Shown here piece by piece: positions 22,579 through 32,245 of a DNA stretch of 52,880 nt; the stretch's first letter is position 1; each line of letters opens with the position of its first letter. Both the position numbers and the translations under genes were made by a program. Below the pieces are notes generated by a model that was given only the letters and a program-made list of their open reading frames with translations, searched no databases and was not told the origin of the DNA. The stretch comes from Candidatus Pacearchaeota archaeon (GTDB lineage Archaea > Nanobdellota > Nanobdellia > Pacearchaeales > GW2011-AR1): contig JAFCDB010000013.1 in NCBI GenBank assembly GCA_017609885.1, positions 1-52,880 of the forward strand, read 5' to 3'.

Positions 22579-24792
22579 TCACTCCCCAATCTCAACTGGC
22601 TTCACAATCATGCTACACTCAGTAGGCAGCGGTTGCTTCCCGCTGTCATCAACACATTTGATATAATATGCCTCATCAACTTCCCAAGGTGCAAAATGCT
22701 CTGTTAATTTGTCAGAAGATTCATGCATCATTTGTTCTACTATTGCATCTTCACCAATATTAAAGTCACATTTTGTATTATCATTTGTAGAGTAAAAACA
22801 ATCTGCGTTCTCGTTTGTAATTATTTGCAAAGAATCTACATTAAATAATACTCGAACAACTTCAGGCGCCTGCGTGTCTACAAAAACTGTGAAGGTTGTG
22901 TTTGTGCTTGCTTGGTTTCCGCCAAGGTCGACACATTTTATGTAGTAAGTGTAGGTTCCTGCTGGAAGATACTGCGATTGTTTGTGTTCAAAAGAATTTG
23001 TTTCTAGGAATTCAATAAAGTTTGAGTTGTCTAGACCATAATAACAGACAGATGTGCCTTTGTCATCTTCGCCATTCCGTGTTTCCAACTCCAAATTCAC
23101 TTCAACTGTTGTAGTCGCACCTCTTATTACTTCACCTTCTTTAGGTTTTAATGAATCATCTAAAATAGTTAATGGCTGTGTCCCTCTTAATGTCAATTTT
23201 CTTCCCTGGCTCATTTTATTCCTATCTGCTTTGTCCATCCATGGCTGGTCCTCACATCTAAAATAATAATCATTATCTTCTCTATCTACTATCCCTGTTA
23301 AAGTTCCTGAACAAGTATATAACATATTCGCATTCATCTCCCATAAATTATCTGCACACTCCATTATGTTTTCCATTGTATCAAAATTCAAATCATTGTC
23401 TCTTGTCCATCTGCAATTTGCAGGTTCGTTTGTGTAAACAACTATTGGAACTTCATCAACTTCATACTGCACTGGCGAGTTGTCTGCAATACTAAATTCT
23501 TCAATTATTGGAGCTGTTGCATCTGGGCCTTTGTCAACACAAAACTTCATAACATAAGGTTCTGCATTGTAGTAACCGTTTGGACTAACACATCTAATAT
23601 ATAACTCATATCTTCCGTCATTTTCAATTTCCAGACCACCTGTTTCTGTTTGATTTGTTGAATCAGCAAAATCATTAATTGCATCAGGACTTGGAAGGTT
23701 CATTCTCTGAGTGTGATTGTAAGCAAAAAGCGAAGACTCTCCAAAATAATATTCCATGTCGTCGTATCCTGCTGGTTCATATGCCTGAGCCCCATGCCCT
23801 ACTGTAGGAACAATATCAATTTTGCATTGTGCCGGCATATTTGTCTGAATTCCAAATTCAATTGGCGTAAATGCCTCAATACATCTTCCTGTAATTCCCT
23901 GCCTTATAATTTGCGCTCCCCGCGACAAAGGCCTCTGAGACATCGGCTTGTAATCATAACCATCTGTAAGAACATCTTCCCAAGGCCGAATCCCAGGAGA
24001 TTTCACATTTCCCTCATATAAATCCGCGCACATTTCACTTTCAGTCCCCTCATTTAAAATCCCACATCCCTGCCCTAAACTCTTGCACCTATACTCCGAG
24101 CACGCATGTAACTCATCATTGCACTTTTCACAATCACTTCCACCTATTGGAGCTTCCCAAGGTTGACAATCGAAAGTTATTGTTTTATATTCTACTTCTT
24201 TGTATGTTAAGGCGAAGACAACTACTCCGACAACTGCTCCTGTGAGGAATGCGTGGCTTCCAAAAAATCCTTTAATCGCTTCACTTCTTAAAACACCAGC
24301 AGTAAACAATCCTGAAGAAACTCCCCATTGCAAACTATTTGTCAAAGGTTCTTCTAATCCTAACCAACCACCTACAAGTCCAACTACCATATAGGCTGTT
24401 GTTGCCCAGCTTAGTCCTTGCAATATTCCGCCGCCGATTCTTTTGGGTTTTGCGAATATAGAAAATAGTCCTCTTTCCCCAGTTTCAGTAGTTGTTTCAG
24501 TTCCAAAACCAGGGTCGGGTAAATCTTTGACAGTTACAGATGGATCAACAGGGGTATTGCTAACAGTTGGATTTTTCTTTATTTCATCTTGTAAGTGTTT
24601 ATTCCATAATTGACTGGCTTCTTCATCTGTCATAGATTCAGTATTAAACTGTCCTGCAGGAGTGAAGTCCCCTACTTCAGCACTAACAACTTCAACCTCC
24701 AGTCCAATCAAAAAACTAATTGCAACAATTGACAAAATCAAATTCACAACTACAAACAAACATTCACTCTTTTTCAAGTTTTCTTTTTTCAT
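22579..24792 (-). CDS. Exported surface protein equal to the C-terminal half of the giant Cys-rich protein
   Basis: 737 residues with its own signal peptide (about 13-38). A Thr/Pro-rich linker and two to three hydrophobic helices (about 123-205) precede ITFDCQPWEAPIGGSDCEKC, YRCKSLGQGCGILNEGTES, IEAFTPIEFGIQTNMPAQCK and several beta-sandwich domains with paired Cys (KGPDATAPIIEEFSI, CRWTRD, CYYGLD, CFYSTNDN). Residues from about 205 on align block by block with the C-terminal part of the 28395-32078 protein (FDCKTWQRPFMGNC, YRCESLGMNCGMINEGTE, IQAFTPLIFGVET). So it is the detached C half of a duplicated gene. Its stop lies in the target duplication of MITE copy B. Confidence 0.8.
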   Translation of the reverse strand: MKKENLKKSECLFVVVNLILSIVAISFLIGLEVEVVSAEVGDFTPAGQFNTESMTDEEASQLWNKHLQDEIKKNPTVSNTPVDPSVTVKDLPDPGFGTETTTETGERGLFSIFAKPKRIGGGILQGLSWATTAYMVVGLVGGWLGLEEPLTNSLQWGVSSGLFTAGVLRSEAIKGFFGSHAFLTGAVVGVVVFALTYKEVEYKTITFDCQPWEAPIGGSDCEKCNDELHACSEYRCKSLGQGCGILNEGTESEMCADLYEGNVKSPGIRPWEDVLTDGYDYKPMSQRPLSRGAQIIRQGITGRCIEAFTPIEFGIQTNMPAQCKIDIVPTVGHGAQAYEPAGYDDMEYYFGESSLFAYNHTQRMNLPSPDAINDFADSTNQTETGGLEIENDGRYELYIRCVSPNGYYNAEPYVMKFCVDKGPDATAPIIEEFSIADNSPVQYEVDEVPIVVYTNEPANCRWTRDNDLNFDTMENIMECADNLWEMNANMLYTCSGTLTGIVDREDNDYYFRCEDQPWMDKADRNKMSQGRKLTLRGTQPLTILDDSLKPKEGEVIRGATTTVEVNLELETRNGEDDKGTSVCYYGLDNSNFIEFLETNSFEHKQSQYLPAGTYTYYIKCVDLGGNQASTNTTFTVFVDTQAPEVVRVLFNVDSLQIITNENADCFYSTNDNTKCDFNIGEDAIVEQMMHESSDKLTEHFAPWEVDEAYYIKCVDDSGKQPLPTECSMIVKPVEIGE

Positions 24793-25227
24793 TTAATCAT
24801 CTTCTCCTGTTCTATTTTTTTGAACAAATGTTCTAATTTCTTGAACAAACTTCTCTGCTTTCTTAATCACTTCTTTAACATCACACTTCTCAATAATATT
24901 TACTTCTCTATAAACTACTATATTTCTCTTTTTTCTTACTTTATCAAAAAAATTAATCAATTCTTTATTAAGTTTTGTTTCTCGCAAAAACTCAAAAACT
25001 GATTTGTGTTGTTCGCTCCCTACTGGCTTAAATCCTAAACTAAACATCAATGTTCTTGCACTTTGCAACACAGCATTATATGCAATAGAATATGTCCAAT
25101 CATAATCTCCCTCTTCTAAAATATTTTTTGCAGTCCTTAAATCTCTCTCTGCCAAACTAAAGTCAGGTTCTTGTTTTATCAAGAGCTTTTTTATTTTCCT
25201 ATCCCTTAACAATTTTCCGAAGTTCAT
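24793..25227 (-). CDS. HEPN-domain protein
   Basis: 144 residues, all-helical: DFSLAERDLRTAKNILEEGDYDWTYSIAYNAVLQSARTLMFSLGF is a HEPN core, and the conserved motif near residue 101 is RNIVVY, where many HEPN RNases have RNxxxH; Tyr replaces the His. HEPN proteins pair with MNT-type nucleotidyltransferases as toxin-antitoxin modules. It overlaps the nucleotidyltransferase gene by 29 bp. The pair sits inside a surface-protein gene cluster that is uninterrupted in the paralogous locus. Confidence 0.8.
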   Translation of the reverse strand: MNFGKLLRDRKIKKLLIKQEPDFSLAERDLRTAKNILEEGDYDWTYSIAYNAVLQSARTLMFSLGFKPVGSEQHKSVFEFLRETKLNKELINFFDKVRKKRNIVVYREVNIIEKCDVKEVIKKAEKFVQEIRTFVQKNRTGEDD

Positions 25228-25765
25228 CTTCCTCTCCCTTTATCATGATTACTTTTCCAGCAAAAATTTCATTCATCAACCTATTATCTTTCTTTTTTTG
25301 GATACTTTTAATTGACCAAACAACTGGATTAATTTCTCTTCCTGTTTCTTCTTCTAATGGTTTGAATAACTTAAAAGTTTCAGACAACTTTACATTTCCA
25401 ATAATTAAAACATCAATATCACTTTCTGTATGGTAATCTCCCCGGGAAAAACTCCCAAAAACCAGCGCAAATTCTATTTTTTTATTTTTCTTCAGTAAAT
25501 CTTCTAGAGAGTAAACAATATAATCTGTTTTAACAAAAATACTTTTTAACTCATCAACAATGTTGTTCTTTCTATTTAATTTTATTTTATTTCCCTCTTT
25601 TTCTATCACACCAACACTCTCAAGATTATCAATCTCTCTCTTCACAGCACTTGAAGAAATTTTTAATTGATTAGAAATTTCTCTAATATGAGTTTCCTTG
25701 CTTTCAAAAAATAAATATTTCATTATTTTTATTCTGTTTTTTGATGTAAATATTTTTTCTAACAT
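25199..25765 (-). CDS. Winged-helix plus MNT-type nucleotidyltransferase
   Basis: 188 residues from ATG 25765; a start at 25783 would lie inside the preceding gene. Residues about 1-65 form a winged helix (THIREISNQLKISSSAVKRE). Residues about 95-125 carry the nucleotidyltransferase motif FGSFSRGDYHTESDIDVLII (GS...SDxD), the minimal MNT fold. In HEPN/MNT modules the MNT partner neutralises the HEPN toxin, by complex formation or AMPylation/polyadenylation of it. The fused N-terminal HTH could make it an autoregulator. It starts one base after the stop of the upstream Cys-rich gene, so it is transcribed in the surface operon. Confidence 0.82.
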   Translation of the reverse strand: MLEKIFTSKNRIKIMKYLFFESKETHIREISNQLKISSSAVKREIDNLESVGVIEKEGNKIKLNRKNNIVDELKSIFVKTDYIVYSLEDLLKKNKKIEFALVFGSFSRGDYHTESDIDVLIIGNVKLSETFKLFKPLEEETGREINPVVWSIKSIQKKKDNRLMNEIFAGKVIMIKGEEDELRKIVKG

Positions 25766-25766
25766 T

Positions 25767-27572
25767 TTAACTCCCCTTAGCAAAGTTGTAAGCTTTGATT
25801 ATCATTCCTTGAACAACATTTCCTGCAGGCTGCGAACCTCTGAAAGTTTCCTCTCCAGTTTGCTGCGCCCCCCCAAATTCCTGGCTTTGTGATTGCGGTG
25901 CTTCTTCTCTTTCATCGCCAACTTGAGTTTCTTTTCCCCCTTTAATTTTTATTTCATAACCCTCATTTACAAATTTTCCGACATAATTTGCCCCTGGACC
26001 GCAGTCTCCCAAAGACGAACAATAAAACATTGCAGCTAATGCAGTTTTCTTTGATTCAGGATTATCCGGGTCGCAGAAGCAGTTTTCTACGCATTTTTTT
26101 TCTCCTCCAATTGCTCGCTTTTCATATTTTACAATACATGTCTGCGTTCCTGCCATGCAAACATCCTGCGCATTTTCACTCCAGAAATCCAAACCCGGTG
26201 CAACTTTCGGAACACACTTTCCATAAGATTCCTGGTCTTCAATCTGCACATTAAACAACTCTGCTTTTACAGTGTCAATATCCAGCATATTTCTAATTGC
26301 ATTGTCAACTCTTCCTTTTTCATCAATCGGCAACCAGATGCAATCTCTTTGATAGCGGTTCAAACAATCTCTTGTCTTATTCTGCAAAATACAATCCTGC
26401 CACCGATTCACAATACATCCTGCCTGAGAAAAATCCTCTCCCTCTGTTTCAATTGCATCTTCAACACAAACCTCGTTCCTAAAATCCCCGCATGGTTCAA
26501 CAATTTCCTCACCCATATAACAAATATGTCTGTAATGCCTTGAACCAACAGAATCTGCATTTTGATTTCCATTGTCATAGTAGCACCACGACTCGCCGTT
26601 TTTGTAGTCCTCGCCATTTGAAGTATCATAGCAATTTACATCCTGGCAAATATAATCTCCATAAGCTGGTTTTTGTCCTCGGAGAGCTTCTGCGCAAATT
26701 GTCCCCTGCCCAAGATATTCACAATTACCACAACCTCTTGGTGAACCATGACAACTTTCCTCTGGATGTTTTATCTTTGTCCAATAAGCTGCACTATTTA
26801 ATTTACTTGCGTCATAAATATTCGCCCTATTTCCGCAAGTATCAACAAAATAAACCCGGCCATTTTCACATCTTGTTTCCTGTGTTTTTGCACAATCTGT
26901 CTCCAGCTCTTCTGCGGTGCACAAATAATCTTTATAAAATCTTATTGATTCCTGATCTGAAACTTGCTCACCAAGTTCTGCAGAATCACACTCATCTCGT
27001 GTTCCAAATCTGCAGGTTTTCACAAATTCTGATTCAAATACGCATGCCCCAAAATCCTGCGAAGTTGCAAGAGCAATACATGAAAGTTCATCAGCTACAT
27101 CTGTCCTGAAATTTGTCTGCAACCCATAAATTCCAGAAAGTTTCTTGCATCTTTGCAAAGTTACATAAGCTGCTTCTGTTCCAAGTAAACAACAGCCCAT
27201 ATTACATCGAGGAATCTGGCAGTTTGCGTTTTCCTCCCATGAGCCGTTTGCAGCTGAACATGCTTCTTCAGGCGTATTTTCCATGCAAATTCCTTCGTCG
27301 CTGTCATAACAACATCCCTTTTTACAATAACTTGTTGCCTCGCATGAAGTAGGGCTTACTTTAAAATTTGCATCGCAATTTTCCTCTGGCTCATTTTGGC
27401 AATAAGCTCCTGTCAGGGTTTTCTCACAGCAAAAACTCACTTCCTGCGCAGAAACAAACACTCCTAAAACTACTAAACAAATTATCACAAGCAAAATTCC
27501 TGCAGCTATTTTTTCCCTCTTTGTCATTTTTCCTCTTACACTTTCTTGGTTTTTATTTTTATATGTTCTCAT
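25767..27572 (-). CDS. Cys-rich exported protein equal to the N-terminal half of the giant protein
   Basis: 601 residues: basic start, signal/anchor helix about 23-42, then dense Cys modules. Diagnostic blocks shared with the 28395-32078 protein: CCYDSDEGIC, GCCLLGTEAAYVTLQRCKKL, CGNRANIYD, NGESWCYYD, SVGSRHYRHIC, CVENCFCD and CSSLGDCGPGANYVGK. After that the sequence ends in a Gln/Gly-rich low-complexity tail (about 555-600) where the giant protein would continue. Probably surface-exposed and disulfide-bonded. It begins one base after the stop of the pilin-like gene 27574-28362. Confidence 0.8.
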   Translation of the reverse strand: MRTYKNKNQESVRGKMTKREKIAAGILLVIICLVVLGVFVSAQEVSFCCEKTLTGAYCQNEPEENCDANFKVSPTSCEATSYCKKGCCYDSDEGICMENTPEEACSAANGSWEENANCQIPRCNMGCCLLGTEAAYVTLQRCKKLSGIYGLQTNFRTDVADELSCIALATSQDFGACVFESEFVKTCRFGTRDECDSAELGEQVSDQESIRFYKDYLCTAEELETDCAKTQETRCENGRVYFVDTCGNRANIYDASKLNSAAYWTKIKHPEESCHGSPRGCGNCEYLGQGTICAEALRGQKPAYGDYICQDVNCYDTSNGEDYKNGESWCYYDNGNQNADSVGSRHYRHICYMGEEIVEPCGDFRNEVCVEDAIETEGEDFSQAGCIVNRWQDCILQNKTRDCLNRYQRDCIWLPIDEKGRVDNAIRNMLDIDTVKAELFNVQIEDQESYGKCVPKVAPGLDFWSENAQDVCMAGTQTCIVKYEKRAIGGEKKCVENCFCDPDNPESKKTALAAMFYCSSLGDCGPGANYVGKFVNEGYEIKIKGGKETQVGDEREEAPQSQSQEFGGAQQTGEETFRGSQPAGNVVQGMIIKAYNFAKGS

Positions 27573-27573
27573 T

Positions 27574-28362
27574 TTACCTCAACCCATATCCTGGCGGAAA
27601 CACCAAACTTTTCGAAGCAAAATTAAATTCCTCTTCTATATTTCTGTCTGAAACAAAATACAAAGTCGTTCCATCTCCCTGTTTTAATTTTTGTATTCTC
27701 ATCTCAGGATACAATAGCATGTAAACATCAACATCTGTATCTCCATACCTTGCCTCATAATTTAATATTGAAGTTGACAACATTATCAATTCATACAATT
27801 TACTTTCTTTTCTAATTTCAAATCCATCAAACACCCTCCTGTCATCCTCTTTTGAAATTGTCAAACCAGTATCAATATCAACTATCAAATTTCCATAAGC
27901 TAAATCAATGGAATAATCAAATCCCCGCGACTCAACATTATATCCTCTTTTTTCTGCCTCTTCTTTTGCATCTTCAAAACAACCCTGCACATTAGGTTTT
28001 ATTTCCATTTCAATCTCACTTTCAACATGTTGAATTAAAAGAGGGTTTTGAATATAGCATGTTTCAAAGTCCACAGATGACTTGCACAAATAAGCCAACT
28101 TCACTCCTTGATACAAAAAATAATCTTTTGGTTCCATATATCCTCCCTGCCTTGCAATCTGCGAAATCTTCATGTTTATATTTTCTCCTTCAATGCAAGC
28201 TTCTAAATTATCTTTAAAATCAAATTCTCCACCTGTAAAAATATTTGGAAGATTAATAACATCTGTTGCTATTAAAATAATAAGGATAGCTACAGCTACA
28301 ATTACAACTCCGATTATTATAAAAATTGCAATCTGCCCCTTTTTATTCATTTTCTTGTTCAC
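27574..28362 (-). CDS. Pilin-like protein paired with the Cys-rich protein (locus 2)
   Basis: 262 residues. NKKGQIAIFIIIGVVIVAVA carries a class III leader (KKG|Q) and a long hydrophobic helix. The exported domain includes ACIEG, QIARQGGY, LCKSSVDFETCYI and GCFEDAKEE, matching in order the pilin-like protein 32327-33136 (QCVNEY, IIENGGY, LCFTPRNYARC, DCFDDFENI). So the two are paralogues, each immediately upstream of a Cys-rich partner. Likely a membrane or filament subunit that anchors the partner. Confidence 0.8.
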   Translation of the reverse strand: MNKKMNKKGQIAIFIIIGVVIVAVAILIILIATDVINLPNIFTGGEFDFKDNLEACIEGENINMKISQIARQGGYMEPKDYFLYQGVKLAYLCKSSVDFETCYIQNPLLIQHVESEIEMEIKPNVQGCFEDAKEEAEKRGYNVESRGFDYSIDLAYGNLIVDIDTGLTISKEDDRRVFDGFEIRKESKLYELIMLSTSILNYEARYGDTDVDVYMLLYPEMRIQKLKQGDGTTLYFVSDRNIEEEFNFASKSLVFPPGYGLR

Positions 28363-28394
28363 CTTATTAACATATCTTGATTTATAAATTTTGA

Positions 28395-31300
28395 CTATGC
28401 AATTGAATCATCTGGCTGAACAATTATCGAGCATCCAGAAAATCTGTTGCTCCAATTATCCTCACAGATAATATAATGTGTAACATCAGATTCCCAAATA
28501 GTAGTATGAATTTTCGAATTTTCTCCATTCATCAAATTCGCGTTTTGCAAATTAAAATTGCACCCCCATCTTGAATCTGTATTAAAATAACATCTTGAAT
28601 CTTCATTTGTAACAACAACTAAATTCCCAGAATCATGATAAACCCTTGTCACCTCAGGCCCAATTTCGTCTAATTCTAAACTAAATGAACTTTCTTTTTC
28701 TGCGAAATTCCCCACAGCATCATTGCATTTAACCTCAAATTCATAATCTCCTTTTGTCATGCTTGCTAAAATATGCCGATGATTATTGTCCCAAGTTTCT
28801 GAAAATCTGTCTGAAAATCCCTGCTCTTTAAATTCATATGAACAGCTCGCATTACCATTGTCAACTCCGCCAGAAGTTTCAACCCTCAACTCAACACTAA
28901 TCGGCTCTGTTCCTCGAGTAATAGTTTCATTAGGTTCAATTGAATCTATCTTCAATTCAAACTCACTCTTTTTCAAATTATATTCGTAAACTCCTCCTAA
29001 CTCTGCCCCAATATTTCTCGAACTATTTTCCCCTAACCAAGGCTGGTCCCTGCATAAAATATAATAGCTATTTTCATTTTCTTCAACAGGCAAATTTGCA
29101 GAGCATGAATAACCTAATATTGTTCCTGAATTAACATTTGTCTCACACTCCATTTCATTTTCTAAATATCTATATGCTTCTAACATGTCTCCTGTTATCG
29201 GTCTTATAACATCCCATTTGCACTCTGCAGGTTCATTTACAAAAATAATTGTCTCCTGTTCTGTTGCATTTACAGGAAGAATCGCACCATCTGCAGGCAT
29301 CGTTAGAGTTACAACAGGAGCAGTTCTGTCAGGCCCCGGAGCAACACAAAAATTAATTTGATAATCATGATCATTTTCAATACCATTTATATTCGCGCAC
29401 TTCACATAAAAATTCAACTCCCCAACTTGGTCAAGCAAATATTCATGAATTGTGTCTCCAATATGCTGCTCGATATCATCATCAAAAATCCCCATGTCCT
29501 CTGCATTTTCCTCAGTTATTTCTGCCTCCATCAATTCCTCAAATTCTTCAGGTGTGCTTACTTGAGATGCAATTAAACTCTCAGCACTTGGAAGATAAGT
29601 TGCGTAGGTGTGATTTTTTGTAAGAACATTTCTCTCAAAAAAATAACTCCAATCACTTTCTTCAAAATCTCGTTCCTGTGAAATTCTGCATTGGGCGTAG
29701 ACATCTGTTTCAACTCCAAATATTAAAGGAGTAAATGCCTGAATGCAGTTTCCGTTACTATCTCTGACTTCAAAACCATTTGTAGTTTCAGATTGATATC
29801 TAAACAAACTCCTGTTTAAAATTTCTTCCCAAGGACTTATTGTTGGAATGTTGTCCTCATTGTTGATACTTGCGCAAACTCCATATTCAGTTCCCTCATT
29901 TATCATTCCACAATTCATTCCTAAACTTTCACAGCGATATTTTGAACATGGCTTCATAGGATTTTCATTGCACTTTTTGCAGTTTCCCATAAACGGCCGC
30001 TGCCAAGTTTTGCAGTCAAAAGAGATTTCTACAATTTCTGTTTTCCCGCACCCCATTGCATACATTGCTCCCATAACAATAACTGCTCCAAGTACAGCAA
30101 AACCCAAGGGAGTTGCACCTATGAAAATTCCGCCAATAGAAAGTCCTGAATAAGTTGCTCCTGCTCCAAATAATCCTGCTCCTCCGGCAAGTATCCCTCC
30201 AACTGCCCCAACTCCTGCCCCAATTCCTGCACCAGTTAAAGTACTCCCCAACTGATCCCCAAACATATTCCCTAACTGACTCCCCTCCTCAAAATCCCCA
30301 AAACTTGCATAACCTGATAAAAAAGAATCTGCCATTCCTAAAGGTAAACTTAAAATTGACTCCACACTATCATATCCTCCTGGTTTTGCATGCTGTCCTC
30401 TAACTGCAATTGCAAGAACAGCATACAAAGGAGCAAAAAATGCAGGCGGAGGAGGACGATGCCCATGCGAACCTTTTTTTGAAACACTCGCCCCGAAAAA
30501 TGTCGGCTTTCCAACATAATTAATATAAGCTCCGCAATCTCCTAAACTCGCACACAAATTATTCATCTGCGCTGTAAATCCTGCATTCATACAATTGCAA
30601 TTTTCAACACATGTCCATCCTCCAGGACATTTTTTTACAAACATAACACTACAAGTTTTTGAAGCCAACCCACAAACATTGTTTGCGCTTGTTCCACCAC
30701 CAAACCCTCCAAGCCCTCCTGCAATATCTCCAAATTCCCCTAACACTCCTAAATCTCCCAATGCATCTCCTGCAATTCCTCCTGCAACTCCTACCAAGCC
30801 ACTTGTACTTTCTAAATCAAAACCAGGAGGATATTTTGGAACACACATATTAAATTTAAATTCACTATCAACAAAAATTGGTTGAATACTGCAATCAGGA
30901 TTTAATGCACATTTTGCCATGCATCCTGGCCCGCAATCACCTCCAGAATTCGCAGCAACACACTGCTCCCAAGTATTTACTCTACACATTGCATTATTAA
31001 TTTTCCTAATCCCTTCAACTTCTTTTTCATCCTCGACACAAATTTCCTTTCTGTAATCTGCGCAAGGTTCTACTTTCACCTCTCCATTAACACAAGCATA
31101 TCTAAAATGCCTGCTTCCAACAGGGTCAACACTCAAAGCACCTATACTTCCAATTCCTAAGTTTCCTATTTGCCCGTCGTAAACACACCATGACTCTCCA
31201 TTTATCCTGTCTTTTTTTCTTCCTGCATGTCCTGGCGCATCATCACAATTCAAATCTCTGCAAGTGAAACCTTCCATATTTCCTTTGTCTCCTGCTCCAA

Positions 31301-32078
31301 ACTCTCTGCAAATACTTCCTAACTCATAATTGCAATTTCCACAGCTTGATGAACGCGAATTTGCTGAATTAGGATTGCATGAGTCCTGCTTTGACAAAAC
31401 TTTTCCCTCATTCCACGAGTTTAATTTATTTGAAGAATAAATATTCTCTCTATTTCCGCAACTGTCAAACCAATAGATTTCTTCCTCACCTTCAATACAA
31501 CCTGCTGATTTTTGTTTTTCACAAATAGTATTTAATTCTTCATTAGAACATAAATAACCTTCATGAAAATATTGTAAATCATTTGTTATACTCAAACATT
31601 CGGTTTTTGTCGTGAACTTGCAATTGTTTGTTTCTTCATATGGAATTGGAATAACACACGCTCCTATTTCTCCTGAATCAACAACTGCCATGCACTCCAA
31701 GTCATCTTCTATTGAAGGGTCCCAGTTTCCAGGAGTTCCGAAAAGTTCTGATAATTTCTCGCATCTTCTCTGCGTGACAAATTGCGTATTTAATCCTAAT
31801 GAACAGCAGCCAATTCTGCACGCACCAACCTGACACAGCGGATCATCAAACCAACTTCCTCCTGCTACTTGACAATTTTCCTCAACAACATTTGGGTCGC
31901 AAAGCCCCTCATCCCCATCAAAACAACATCCTAATTCTTCTTCAGATGTTCCTAATGCTCCCACCATTTCAAAATCTCCAACAATAAAAGCAAATGCAAA
32001 AATCCCCAAAACCAAAATCCCAATTTCAAACAGCGACCCTATTTTCTTTTCCAAATTTTTATTTTTCATTTCTGCCAT
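28395..32078 (-). CDS. Giant Cys-rich surface protein (fusion form)
   Basis: 1227 residues from ATG 32078; the frame extends upstream only through the tRNA gene, so that extension is not coding. Signal/anchor helix at about 14-36; Cys-rich N half (about 50-540) with CCFDGDEGLC, CGNRENIY, NGESWCVYD, PVGSRHFRYAC and LCASLGDCGAYINYVGK; a Gly/Ala-rich hydrophobic linker (about 560-690) with several membrane-type segments; then a C half with FDCKTWQRPF and beta-sandwich modules (PGPDRTAPVVTL, ECKWDV, CSYEF, CYFNTDS). It corresponds to the two separate proteins 25767-27572 and 22579-24792 joined together. Probably a large adhesin or surface scaffold. Confidence 0.8.
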   Translation of the reverse strand: MAEMKNKNLEKKIGSLFEIGILVLGIFAFAFIVGDFEMVGALGTSEEELGCCFDGDEGLCDPNVVEENCQVAGGSWFDDPLCQVGACRIGCCSLGLNTQFVTQRRCEKLSELFGTPGNWDPSIEDDLECMAVVDSGEIGACVIPIPYEETNNCKFTTKTECLSITNDLQYFHEGYLCSNEELNTICEKQKSAGCIEGEEEIYWFDSCGNRENIYSSNKLNSWNEGKVLSKQDSCNPNSANSRSSSCGNCNYELGSICREFGAGDKGNMEGFTCRDLNCDDAPGHAGRKKDRINGESWCVYDGQIGNLGIGSIGALSVDPVGSRHFRYACVNGEVKVEPCADYRKEICVEDEKEVEGIRKINNAMCRVNTWEQCVAANSGGDCGPGCMAKCALNPDCSIQPIFVDSEFKFNMCVPKYPPGFDLESTSGLVGVAGGIAGDALGDLGVLGEFGDIAGGLGGFGGGTSANNVCGLASKTCSVMFVKKCPGGWTCVENCNCMNAGFTAQMNNLCASLGDCGAYINYVGKPTFFGASVSKKGSHGHRPPPPAFFAPLYAVLAIAVRGQHAKPGGYDSVESILSLPLGMADSFLSGYASFGDFEEGSQLGNMFGDQLGSTLTGAGIGAGVGAVGGILAGGAGLFGAGATYSGLSIGGIFIGATPLGFAVLGAVIVMGAMYAMGCGKTEIVEISFDCKTWQRPFMGNCKKCNENPMKPCSKYRCESLGMNCGMINEGTEYGVCASINNEDNIPTISPWEEILNRSLFRYQSETTNGFEVRDSNGNCIQAFTPLIFGVETDVYAQCRISQERDFEESDWSYFFERNVLTKNHTYATYLPSAESLIASQVSTPEEFEELMEAEITEENAEDMGIFDDDIEQHIGDTIHEYLLDQVGELNFYVKCANINGIENDHDYQINFCVAPGPDRTAPVVTLTMPADGAILPVNATEQETIIFVNEPAECKWDVIRPITGDMLEAYRYLENEMECETNVNSGTILGYSCSANLPVEENENSYYILCRDQPWLGENSSRNIGAELGGVYEYNLKKSEFELKIDSIEPNETITRGTEPISVELRVETSGGVDNGNASCSYEFKEQGFSDRFSETWDNNHRHILASMTKGDYEFEVKCNDAVGNFAEKESSFSLELDEIGPEVTRVYHDSGNLVVVTNEDSRCYFNTDSRWGCNFNLQNANLMNGENSKIHTTIWESDVTHYIICEDNWSNRFSGCSIIVQPDDSIA

Positions 32079-32105
32079 TTTATTGAAATTCGAGAGATTT
32101 GTAGG

Positions 32106-32187
32106 CGCCTCGGCCGGGACTCGAACCCGGACACCGGTGAAGGTCTCGCGCATCAGGCGAGTGCATTACCCTTAATGCTACCGAGGC
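32106..32187 (-). tRNA. Class II-type tRNA, anticodon loop reads GAT; probably tRNA-Ser family
   Basis: Minus strand. Acceptor GCCTCGG/CCGAGGC perfect, discriminator G, D-stem GCAT/ATGC, anticodon stem CTCGC/GCGAG with loop CTGATGC, T-arm CCGGG-TTCGAGT-CCCGG. The variable arm is 14 nt with an ACC/GGT stem, as in Ser/Leu tRNAs, and G73 fits Ser. But a standard 7-nt loop gives anticodon GAT (Ile). Reading TGA (Ser) would need a one-base shift with C at position 33. Identity is therefore uncertain. It lies between two genes of the surface operon on the same strand. Confidence 0.8.
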
Positions 32188-32245
32188 ACTTTCTACACCT
32201 CTAACCAAAAAATTTATATAGTTAGTGAAATTAAATATATTATAT

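Noticed and set aside
32079-32153. N-terminal extension of the giant Cys-rich protein
   Set aside because: The extension is translated from the tRNA gene; the first start outside the tRNA (32078) precedes a normal signal helix.
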